Below are positions 35,610-44,600 of a stretch of DNA of 64,000 nucleotides, in pieces. The notes under the pieces are model-generated. The model saw only the letters and a program-made list of their open reading frames with translations, was not told where the DNA came from and did not search any database. A program made the translations under genes and the position numbers. The stretch is taken from contig NZ_JACHBG010000011.1 of the NCBI RefSeq assembly GCF_014207095.1, forward strand, positions 101,411-165,410, read 5' to 3'. The DNA comes from Martinezella lusitana. GTDB taxonomy: Bacteria > Pseudomonadota > Alphaproteobacteria > Rhizobiales > Rhizobiaceae. The number at the start of each line of letters is the position of its first letter. Position 1 is the stretch's first letter.

Positions 35610-36475
35610 GCCGCGAACTCCTGTTCACGCGCCCGTTCGCCAGGAAGGCCAACCAGTGCCGTCACCTGGTCGAAGGGCATCAGATCTTGTGCGATGCGTC
35701 CAATATCGCCATCCCGTATCAGGGCCTCGAGCGCGCGCTGCATGGCTGCTCCGGCGCTGGATAGGGTGAGACCCGGAAACGAAACGCGGGCGACGCCCAA
35801 ACACCGCAGGTCCGCCAGGTTGACTGAAGGCGTTTTACCGCCTGGCGCCCCAACCATATTGATGCTGACCAGTCCCCGGACCTGCGCCACGATTGTCGCT
35901 ATATCGTCATAGCTGCCCGGTGCCTCGACGAAAACCAGCGTTGCACCTGCTTCGAGATAGATGTTCGCGCGTTTGATCGCCGCGCCGAGGCCATCGGTTG
36001 CGAATGCGTCAGTGCGAGCGTTGATCACGAAGTGGGGATCTTTCCGTGCTGCAACGGCAGCGCGGATCTTTTGTACCATCTCGGAGGTCGGAATAACCGA
36101 TTTGTCGTTCATATGGCCGCAGCGCTTGGGGAAGGTCTGGTCTTCGATGTTGATGCCAGCGGCACCCGCTGCCTCCATCAACCGGACGGTGTGATAGGTG
36201 TTGAGCGCATTGCCGAAGCCCGTGTCGCCGTCCGCCATCACGGGAATGGAAACTGCATTGGCGATGGCCTGCACCGCGCTGATCTGATCGCGCATCGACA
36301 GGATGCCGATATCCGGCAGGCCAAGCGCGGCCGCGGCCACGCCGAAACCGCTCACCTGACAGGCCTCAAAACCAGCCTGTTCGACGAGCAATGCACTGAA
36401 GGCGTCATAGACGCCCGGAACCGGCAAGGCTGTCCGCTGCTGAATCAGGTCGTGCAGAATATGGCACTTCGACAC
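35606..36475 (-). CDS. Isocitrate lyase/PEP mutase superfamily lyase (dimethylmalate lyase-like)
   Basis: 289 residues. PGVYDAFSALLVEQAGFEACQVSGFGVAAAALGLPDIG, Mg2+ ligands D82 and D84 (MADGDTGFGN), and E111-D112 followed by PKRCGH with the catalytic C119, as in lyases of the family (methylisocitrate and 2,3-dimethylmalate lyase). A GTG start at 36475 has GGGAGGA 6 bp upstream. It is first in a tight operon with LeuC- and LeuD-like genes. This order mirrors the DmdAB-Dml step of nicotinate breakdown, where dimethylmalate is split to propionate and pyruvate; that function is inference. Confidence 0.82.
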   Translation of the reverse strand: MSKCHILHDLIQQRTALPVPGVYDAFSALLVEQAGFEACQVSGFGVAAAALGLPDIGILSMRDQISAVQAIANAVSIPVMADGDTGFGNALNTYHTVRLMEAAGAAGINIEDQTFPKRCGHMNDKSVIPTSEMVQKIRAAVAARKDPHFVINARTDAFATDGLGAAIKRANIYLEAGATLVFVEAPGSYDDIATIVAQVRGLVSINMVGAPGGKTPSVNLADLRCLGVARVSFPGLTLSSAGAAMQRALEALIRDGDIGRIAQDLMPFDQVTALVGLPGERAREQEFAA

Positions 36476-36535
36476 TGTTTATCCTCCCGTTATCTTGTGC
36501 GTTAGGGCTGTAGTTTGGCTCCCAAGAAACGTTCG

Positions 36536-36564
36536 GTCCAATAGATTAATTGATGAAATTCAAT
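36536..36564. promoter_or_regulatory. Putative LysR operator, copy 2
   Basis: GTCCAATAGATTAATT (36536-36551) repeats the motif at 32596 with one change. With AATTCAATCT downstream it forms an imperfect dyad (AGATTAATT and AAATTCAATCT). It lies about 60 bp upstream of the lyase GTG. Confidence 0.55.
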
Positions 36565-36598
36565 CTGTTTCTCTAATTAAATAGCTGAGCTCCACTTT

Positions 36599-36721
36599 AT
36601 GCAGCACGTGGCTGTTGGTCTCTGTGTCTGGACGTTGAACGATGAAGCGTTGATCCGCTCCTGGCTCGAGCGCGGTATCGGTTACCTGACTTCGGATCAG
36701 CCCGACCTTGCTTTGAGCCTT
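36599..36721 (+). pseudogene. Glycerophosphodiester phosphodiesterase C-terminal fragment
   Basis: GLCVWTLNDEALIRSWLERG followed by GYLTSDQPDLAL matches the last strands of UgpQ-type GDPD enzymes (VWTVND and then ITDRPDL). The catalytic N-terminal part (HRG) is absent and the frame ends in unrelated sequence. A gene fragment left by rearrangement. Confidence 0.6.
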
Positions 36722-37242
36722 CCTAGCGAAATCGGGGGGGATGTCATGTCTGGATGGCGCCGATCTTCACGAGACGATCCGCACCTTCATCAATGCCTTT
36801 CCAACGCAACAGTTTGACGCGCTGAACGAAGAGTGCATCAACGAGATGCTCGCAGCAAAGCCAGCTTGAGGAGGACGGCGCGACGTTGCGCGTGACATCG
36901 CCCATGAGAGATGATGTCGCGCCTACACATATTTTGGATTCTCGTGACAAATGGTTGTCGAGGCCGTGTGAAATTTACCCAGAAGTCAAACTTGGACTTC
37001 AGCAATCGCGCCTGCGGCCTTTCGTCAGCATCTGGTCAGACGAACGTCTGAGACTGAGACGGACTGAAGCCCAATTGCATGATTTCGTTATTGAAAGCAA
37101 GTTCCTCCGGCCGATATGACTGTCGACATTCCAGGGGCTTGCCGAGACAAATGCGATAGTCGCGCAACCAGCAATGTCCGCAAAATCAGCGGATGTAACG
37201 TATGAATGCTCATTCGATCGAACCGATAGAAGGGGTACCGTG
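36722..37242. other. Region with an unrecognised coding-like fragment
   Basis: About 520 bp. On the + strand from about 36762 to 36869 a frame reads DLHETIRTFINAFPTQQFDALNEECINEMLAAKPA and stops; it looks like the end of a real protein, but I do not recognise it. Nothing else is supported. Confidence 0.35.
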
Positions 37243-37566
37243 ATGACCCAACACTGGAGGAGGTTTCTGGCACGCTCCACTCCGCCTGGTGCAGTATTGA
37301 ATTTCTCGGTCGACGAATTCGTGCTCGAGGTCGCCATCAATTTGCGGTATTGCCTCAACCTCGTCCACCCGACATCGGAATGCATCGACCTGGCCGAACT
37401 CGTCTTGCTGCGTGCAAGACATTATAGCCAAGCGAGGATGGGTGATAAATCACGACTGTTCGCAGAGACAGAAGATGCACTTGCCCAGGCAACGAGGCTG
37501 CTTGAGATCGAGCTTGAATACTGCTCGACACGAGGCGTGAAAAGCAACGGCAATCAAGTCGTCTGA
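37243..37566 (+). CDS. Hypothetical protein
   Basis: 107 residues from the ATG at 37243, with AAGGGG upstream. No signal peptide or membrane segment. The C-terminal half looks helical (LVLLRARHYSQARMGDKSRLFAETEDALAQATRLLEIELEY). I do not recognise a family. Codon use looks plausible for a real gene. No operon partner. Confidence 0.45.
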   Translation: MTQHWRRFLARSTPPGAVLNFSVDEFVLEVAINLRYCLNLVHPTSECIDLAELVLLRARHYSQARMGDKSRLFAETEDALAQATRLLEIELEYCSTRGVKSNGNQVV

Positions 37567-37700
37567 AATCTCCAGCAAACTATCCGCCGTGGCAATGATT
37601 GATGCATCAAAGGACCAGCCGAACGAGGACGAGAATCTAAGCGAAAGAGGGAAATGCGATGCCAACGGGCCGTGTGAAATTTTTCATTGAAGATAAAGGC

Positions 37701-37791
37701 GTGATTCGACATTGATAAATAACCCCACCAGTATTTGGGACGACAAAGGGTTACTGTGCCTATCGGCGTCGAGACCCCATGCTGATTTACA
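37701..37791. repeat. Dispersed 91-bp repeat, copy B
   Basis: Gap-free match to 11360-11450 with about 10 differences. It lies just downstream of the type I secretion operon, about 26 kb from copy A. Confidence 0.6.
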
Positions 37792-37834
37792 GGTTAAAAT
37801 GCAGACCCTTTGACGGGTCGAGCCCCAGGTCTCA

Positions 37835-39379
37835 TCACCTCTCCCTCATCGCTTCGGAAGCGATCTTGGCAAGCGGTGAAATCAGGTAGTCAATGACGCG
37901 CCAATTGTCGGTCTTGATCTCCACCGTCACGGTCATGCCGGGCGTGAGCGGGATCTTTGAACTGCCGACGGTCATGGCCAGTTCCTCCGGAGCGATGGTC
38001 ACCGGGAAAACAAACTTCGTTGGCTGTCCCGGCTGGCTGTCCAAAGCTAGTCCCGGGGCGTTGGCGGCCGCGGGTGCATTGGCGAGCGCGCGCTTGGCCT
38101 CCTGTTCATCGACGGCAGCAGTCGCAATGTGAGTGACCGTGCCATGCAGCACGCCAAATTGTGTGAAGGGGAATGCGTCAACCTTGATCACCGCGGCTTG
38201 ACCAGGCTTTACGAAGCCGATGTCGAGATTGGCGACCAGCGCCTCGATCTGCAGAACGCCTTCGGTCGGAGCTACGATCAACAGCTGCTGCCCCGTCGTT
38301 ACGACCTGGCCGATTGTAGTCACCGCGATCTGCTGTGCTACGCCGTCGATCGGCGAATAGAGCTTGGTGCGTGCCAGGCGCACCCTGGCCTTGACAAGAG
38401 CTTGTTTGGCTTCGTCGGCCTTGCGCTCGGCGTCCGCGGTCTTGTTCTCGTAGTCAGCGACAAATTGCGAAAGCGTCTTGATTTTCTCGCTCTCGAGTTC
38501 GCGTAGCGCTGCACTGGTCTCGATCAATTCGCCCTTGTCGGAGGCAAGCGACGATTGCGACTTTTCCAGCTCCTCCTTGGCGGTGTAGAGCGTGATCTTC
38601 GTCCCGACGGCCAGATTGACTGCTTGTTCGTGCAGGTTGACCAGCTGAGTCAGTGTTTGGATGAGGCTGTTCTGGGTCTCGATACCCATTTCGAGGCGCT
38701 GGCGCGTCGCATCCTTCTGGGCCATCTGCGTATCGAGGCTCTGCAAAGCGCCTATGAGCTGGTTGAGGTCTGCCGAGAGTACTGAGGCCTCTCGCGAACG
38801 GAATGTCTTCGGCAAATCGGCGCCCCAGTCAATCTGCGGCTCCGGATCGGTGGCGGCTTGCGTCAGTGGCGCAAGAATGGCTGCAGGCGCGCTTGCTTCG
38901 TCCGATTTGGCCGCCGCTTCAAGCGCAGCCTCGGCCGTTTTGACGGCAAAGTGCCGGCGCGTGACTTCCGTAAGGGTCGAATCGAGCGCGTCACGCTGTG
39001 TCTGCTCCTCCGCCGAGGCTTCCGCAGGGTCGAGTTCTAGCAACAGGTCTCCCGCTTTCACATGCTGCCCATTCTCGACATGAATGGCTGCGATTTTGCC
39101 TGGATCGAGTGGCTGGATCACCTTCGTGCGACCGGCAGTCTCGATCTCGCCTGTGGCCACCGCATGCACGTCGAGCCGACTGTAGAAGGACCAGACAATT
39201 GCAGCTGCGAAGAAGGCGCAGATCGTCAACATGATCACAATAGAGAGTGGCGGCGGTGGCGTTTCCAAGATCTCGAGTGCCGCCGGCAGGAATTCGCGGT
39301 CGCGGCCGGTAATTTCCGCCGCATCCTTGGAGATGGGCCTGAGGGGCCGCGGAGGTGGAGGTGTGGTTCGCTCGTTCAT
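37835..39379 (-). CDS. HlyD-family type I secretion membrane-fusion protein
   Basis: 514 residues. A cytoplasmic Pro-rich start, one membrane helix (about 46-66), a biotinyl-lipoyl half motif (VIQPLDPGKIAAIHVENGQHVKAGDLLLELDP), a long coiled coil (about 120-330) and the second half motif (LYSPIDGVAQQIAVTTIGQVVTTGQQLLIVAP), then beta-barrel and C-terminal VTVEIKTDNWRVIDYLISPL typical of HlyD/LapC. It links the ABC exporter to an outer-membrane TolC. Its ATG overlaps the ABC stop by 4 bp. Confidence 0.92.
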   Translation of the reverse strand: MNERTTPPPPRPLRPISKDAAEITGRDREFLPAALEILETPPPPLSIVIMLTICAFFAAAIVWSFYSRLDVHAVATGEIETAGRTKVIQPLDPGKIAAIHVENGQHVKAGDLLLELDPAEASAEEQTQRDALDSTLTEVTRRHFAVKTAEAALEAAAKSDEASAPAAILAPLTQAATDPEPQIDWGADLPKTFRSREASVLSADLNQLIGALQSLDTQMAQKDATRQRLEMGIETQNSLIQTLTQLVNLHEQAVNLAVGTKITLYTAKEELEKSQSSLASDKGELIETSAALRELESEKIKTLSQFVADYENKTADAERKADEAKQALVKARVRLARTKLYSPIDGVAQQIAVTTIGQVVTTGQQLLIVAPTEGVLQIEALVANLDIGFVKPGQAAVIKVDAFPFTQFGVLHGTVTHIATAAVDEQEAKRALANAPAAANAPGLALDSQPGQPTKFVFPVTIAPEELAMTVGSSKIPLTPGMTVTVEIKTDNWRVIDYLISPLAKIASEAMRER

Positions 39380-41592
39380 TCCGCCGCCCTCACCAAAACA
39401 GGGTTGCGCGCCTGATCAGACTGCAGCGCCCAAAGCCTTGCATAGAGGCCGCCATTGCGCGCGACGAGTTCATCATGGCTGCCCATCTCGACGATCTCGC
39501 CCCGGCTCATGCCGACGATGCGCGTGCACGGCCGCACCGCCGCCAAACGATGGGCGATGATCAGCACCGTGCGACCGCGGACAATCGCGCGCATATTATC
39601 CTGGATGATCCGCTCGCTCTCATAGTCGAGCGCCGAGGTTGCCTCGTCGAAAATCAGAATGCGCGGATTGGTGACGAGCGCTCGGGCGATCGCAATGCGC
39701 TGACGTTGCCCCCCCGAGAGATTGGTACCGCGCTCCTCGATAATCGTGTCATAGCCCTGTGGCATTTGCGCGATGAACTCGTCCGCACCGGCAAGCCTTG
39801 CCGCCTGGATCACCAATGCCCGCGGCGCTGCCGGGTCAGCGAGGGCGATATTCTCGTGAATCGACCGATTAAACAGGGTGTTCTCCTGCAGAACGACACC
39901 GATCTGGCGACGCAGCCAGCCGGGATCGAGCTGGGAAATATCGACGCCATCGATGAGAACCTGTCCGGCCTGCGGCGCATAGAGCCGCTGCACGACTTTG
40001 ACCAGCGTCGATTTGCCCGATCCGGAAGCGCCGACGAAACCGATAACCTCGCCGGCGCCGATCGACAGCGTCACATTGCGCAACACCTCTGCTGCGTCAG
40101 GTCTGTAACGCAGCGATACCCCGCGCAGCTCAATGGCACCCTGTATTGGCGGCAAGGTCAGCAGGTTCTGTGGCGTCGGCTCCGGCATTTGATTGAGGAT
40201 GTCGCCAAGTCGGGCGACGGAAACCTGGACCTGCTGAAAGTCCTGCCAGAGCTGCGAGAGCCGCAGGATTGGCGCCACGACCTGGCCAGCGATCATGTTG
40301 AAGGCGATAAGCTCGCCGACCGTCATCTCTCCGTCCATCACCGCATAGGCGCCGAACAGCAGGATGAGCGCCGTCGTCACCTTGCTCACATACTGCATGA
40401 AGTTCTGGCCAAGCGCGCCGGTAATGCCCGCGTCAAAGGACTTGGAGACGTAAGATGCAAGCCGCTCCTCCCATTGCGCCTGCATCATCGGCTCGACGCT
40501 AGCCGCCTTCAGGGTTGGCGCACCGAGGATCGACTCGACGAGGAACTGCTGCGAGCGCGCACCGCGGTTGAACCGCTCGCTGATCTGCTCGCGCAGGACC
40601 GGGCGGATCAGCGCGGCGATGATGATATAGACGGGGATCGCGCCCGCCACGACCAGCGTGAGCTTGGCGGAATAGATGAACATCACGGCGAAAAACGCGA
40701 TGGTGAAGATGAGATCGAGGAGCGAGGTCAGCCCCTGCCCGGTCAGGAAATTTCTGATCGTCTCGAGCTCACGCACGCGTGCCACCGTCTGCCCCGCCGC
40801 CCGCGTTTCGAAATAGGTCAGCGGCAGACGGAATAGATGATAGAATAGTCGCCGACCAAGCTCGACGTCCATTCTGTTCGTCGTGTGACTGAGCGTATAG
40901 GCGCGCAGGAACTGTAGGATCGTTTCGAAAAGACCAAGCGTCACCATGCCGACGATCAGCGCGGTCAATGTCGACACGCCCTTATGCACCAGCGCCTTAT
41001 CGACGATGAGCTGAAAGAAGATCGGCGTGATGAGTGCAAACAGCTGCACGAACAGCGACGCGACCATGACCTGGGCAAGAGATCGCCGGTAGCGCCAGAT
41101 CGATGGCAGGAACCAGCGGAGGCCAAAGGTTTTGGGGTTGGTGCCCGTCCCTCCCAGCCGGCGCGTGATCAGCACGACCTCGCCGGAGGACAGAGCTGCA
41201 ATGTCCTCAATCGCCATCTCCTGGCCGATCTGGGCGGCCGGATCGATGAGCCTGACGATGCCCTTGGCGGAGCCGACCGCCAGCACGCCGAAGGCGCCAC
41301 CCTTAAGTCCGATCAGCGCCGGATAGGGAATGTTGGCAAGGCGCTTGGTTTTGACGCGGTGCAGGATACGAGAGCGCAAACCCAAAATATTGGCAGCGCG
41401 GACGATATCCGTCGCCGCGGCGAGCCGCCCTGTCAGCGCAAGCTGATGGCTAAGTTGCGCCGGCTCGGCAGCGATGCGGTAGTAACCGGCGATCATTGCC
41501 AGTCCTGCAAGCCCGGCATCGATTGCCCGATATGTCGGCGGCAGCTCCGGCTCGGCTGCGGGTGGTTTGGTCTCTACAAGCAACTCGTCCAT
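39376..41592 (-). CDS. HlyB-like type I secretion ABC transporter
   Basis: 738 residues from the ATG at 41592. An N-terminal C39-like domain without the catalytic cysteine (AIDAGLAGLAMIAGYY), so it should recognise rather than cleave the substrate; six membrane helices (about 165-440); then the ATPase with Walker A GASGSGKST (521-529), LSGGQ (625-629), Walker B ILIFDEATSALD (645-656) and H681. The HlyB/LapB branch. It starts 92 bp after the adhesin stop and is coupled to the HlyD gene, so it very likely exports the adhesin. Confidence 0.92.
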   Translation of the reverse strand: MDELLVETKPPAAEPELPPTYRAIDAGLAGLAMIAGYYRIAAEPAQLSHQLALTGRLAAATDIVRAANILGLRSRILHRVKTKRLANIPYPALIGLKGGAFGVLAVGSAKGIVRLIDPAAQIGQEMAIEDIAALSSGEVVLITRRLGGTGTNPKTFGLRWFLPSIWRYRRSLAQVMVASLFVQLFALITPIFFQLIVDKALVHKGVSTLTALIVGMVTLGLFETILQFLRAYTLSHTTNRMDVELGRRLFYHLFRLPLTYFETRAAGQTVARVRELETIRNFLTGQGLTSLLDLIFTIAFFAVMFIYSAKLTLVVAGAIPVYIIIAALIRPVLREQISERFNRGARSQQFLVESILGAPTLKAASVEPMMQAQWEERLASYVSKSFDAGITGALGQNFMQYVSKVTTALILLFGAYAVMDGEMTVGELIAFNMIAGQVVAPILRLSQLWQDFQQVQVSVARLGDILNQMPEPTPQNLLTLPPIQGAIELRGVSLRYRPDAAEVLRNVTLSIGAGEVIGFVGASGSGKSTLVKVVQRLYAPQAGQVLIDGVDISQLDPGWLRRQIGVVLQENTLFNRSIHENIALADPAAPRALVIQAARLAGADEFIAQMPQGYDTIIEERGTNLSGGQRQRIAIARALVTNPRILIFDEATSALDYESERIIQDNMRAIVRGRTVLIIAHRLAAVRPCTRIVGMSRGEIVEMGSHDELVARNGGLYARLWALQSDQARNPVLVRAAE

Positions 41593-41684
41593 ATCACCCT
41601 CCACACAAACTCTAGGACCGAGAAGCCGAGCCGGCCGTCCCCTTCGCAGGGGGCCGCCGGCCAAAGGCTATTCTATGTTGCCCG

Positions 41685-44600
41685 TCATACGATCGGCTTC
41701 GGCGTCAGTGTGACGTTCAGCGTGCCTGTCCCTGCCTCGGTCAGGTTGCTGTTAAGACCACTGTTCGAAGCGTCATAGTCCTGCAGCGCGAGGTTGAACG
41801 CCATGTTGACATTCGAGCCGGTCGTGATGATCGGTGCGGACACGGCGCCCATGTCGAACGTGTCCTTGTTGTTATAGACGGTGCCGATATTGGTTGCGAG
41901 CAACCGGTCGAAACCGTTGGCGGAGCCGGCGAGAATGAACACGCCCGGCAGTTGTTTAAGACCCGTCAAATCCACGCCATTGGCGTCGCCCGACGGTCCG
42001 AAGCCGACGGTTACGGTTTCCGTGACGCCGCCGACGGTGATCGTTTTGGTCCCGTTCGAGGTGAAATCTGCGAGCGTGGCGGTTATGTTGCCTTTGCTGT
42101 CTTCCGTCACGATCTTGATGTCGTTGATCTTCTGCTGGTTGGTGTCCGTCGTTTGCAAGGTCGTCGCCGCCGTCGGCACATTGTAGGCGTCGAGACGGAT
42201 ATCGACCGTTTTGCCAGTCGGGTTGATCTGGCTGATCGTGAACCCGGCTTCGGTGACGTCGTAGTGATCTTTGAAGTGGAGGCCGGTCAGATTTGCCATG
42301 GCCGTCTTGGCGCTGATCGAGCCGACATTATCGACGAAGTCGAGCCGGATCGCCTTGCCGGGGGCCACCGCCTGCTTGTCGGTACCGACGCCGATGCTAC
42401 TCGGATTGACCGTGTCAGTGCCGGCACTGAGCCCGGTGAAAACAACAGAATGCGTGTTTTGCACCGGTCCCGGAGGTATGTTGTTGGGCGCTGGGGTAAA
42501 GGGCAGCGCGAACCATGAGTAGTTGCCGGCCGGCACGTCAGCGAAATCGTTGAAGATTAATTGCGCCCCGTTCACGATCGGCTGAAGCATATTGAAGGTG
42601 TACTGATCGCTCGCCGGGTTGGTAGTGATCGTGAACACCTCGTCAGCTGTAATTGCCGTTCCGCTTGCGCCGCCCGGTAGCCCCTGGCCGGCTGCATCGG
42701 TGGTCGCCGTCAACAAGCCCGTACCGAAGCCAAACAGGTAGATGTTATGCCCGTTCGCTTGCAGATCCTGGCTCGCGCCGCTGCCGATCTGGCCCATCAG
42801 CAAGGAACCATTCTGGCCGGTGAAAGTCAAAGCTCCGAAGCCATCGCCGCCCGCATGCTGCTGGATGTTGAGCAGCGGATAGGGATCGGCAGGTTCTCCG
42901 GATCCGGAGAGCGCCGTGTCGGTCGTCAGATCCCCAATGAAGGAGGAGCCGGCGACGTCTTGAACATTGTCGCCGCTGACGATCGCTTCCGGGACAAAGT
43001 TCGCTGGCACGTCGTCGATGATCTTGACGCTCCATGCGTTGGCCGGAGCAGTTGCCTTGCTGCCGTCATCGTCGATCACCTGGAGAAGGCTGCCGAAGTT
43101 CAGCACGTTATTGCTTGCATCGTTGGCGCCGGGCACCTGATCGATGGGCGCACCGAGCGTGAACGTCCACGCACCGGTACTTTCGGTCAGCGCTAGCGTG
43201 AACACCGTGGTCGCACCGGCCTTAGCCGTCAGCGTATCGATGCCGCCAGCGGTGGTGACCGCATAGGTCACGGCGACACCATGCGACGTTAGCGCCGGCA
43301 GCCCGGAGGTGGTAGTGGACATGGTGTAGGTCGGCGGCGTATCGGCTCCGGTTTTGAATAGGCTGGCCACTGAACCGGAGGCCGTCGCGCTTCCTGCATC
43401 GCCGAGGAGATTGGCCGAAAGACCATCCTCATCCACGCTTCCGGAGGTTGACGAGTTGGCGACGAACGTCGGCTGATCGTCGATGATGGTCAGCTTCAGC
43501 GCATTGGCCGCAGCCGCCGTCGTGCTGCCATCGTCATCGGTGACATGCAGCAGGTTGCTGACATCGAAGGAGAAGGTGCCCTCCGGCGAGCCATTCTGCG
43601 GGCTCTCATTGTCGATTGCGGCGAGGAGCTTGAACGTGTAGGCGCCGCTCGCCTCGGTCAGCGAGAGCGTGAACACAGTCGTGGCTCCGGCGGATGCCGT
43701 CAGCGTGTCGACGCCGCCACTGCTGGTGATCGCATAGGTCACCGCCACGCCATGCGACGTCAGTGCCGGCAGTCCGGCAGTCGAGCCGGACAGCGAGTAG
43801 GTCGCCGGCGTATCCGCTCCTGTATTGAACAGGTTGGAGACATTGCCGGTGGCGGTACCGCCGAAGCCGGTCTCACCGGTGGCTTCACCGACCAGCGCGT
43901 CTTCATCGACCGTCGCCGTCTGGGTATTGGCCGTCACCGTCGGCTGATCGTCGATGATGGTCAGCTTCAGCGCATTGGCTGCAGCCGCCGTCGTGCTGCC
44001 GTCATCGTCGGTGACATGCAGCAGGTTGCTGACATCGAAGGAGAATGTCCCCTCCGGCGAACCGTTCTGCGGCGTCTCATTGTCGATCGCGGCAGATAAC
44101 GTGAAGCTGTAGGCTCCGCTACTTTCCGTCAGTGCCAGCGTGAACACCGTGGTCGCGCCTGCGGAAGCCGTCAGCGTGTCGACGCCACCGCTGCTGGTGA
44201 TCGCATAGGTCACGGCGACGCCATGCGAGGTCAGTGCCGGTAGACCAGAGGTCGAGCCCGACAGCGAGTAGGTCGCGGGTGTATCGGCTCCTGTATTGAA
44301 CAGGTTGGAGACATTGCCAATGGCGGTGCCACCAAAACCGGTCTCACCGGTGGCTTCACCGACGAGTGCATCTTCGTCCACCGTCGCCGTCTGGGTGTTG
44401 GCGGTCACCGTCGGCTGATCATCGATGATGGTCAGCTTCAGCGCATTGGCTGCAGCCGCCGTCGTGCTGCCATCGTCATCGGTGACATGCAGCAGGTTGC
44501 TGACATCGAAGGAGAACGTCCCCTCCGGTGAGCCGTTCTGCGGCGTTTCGTTATCGATCGCCGCCGACAGCGTGAAGCTGTAGGCTCCGCTACTTTCCGT

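Noticed and set aside
39355..40836. 493-codon plus-strand frame opposite the ABC transporter gene
   Set aside because: It is antisense to a gene with clear Walker and signature motifs; composition (Arg/Asp/His-rich) is that of a shadow frame.
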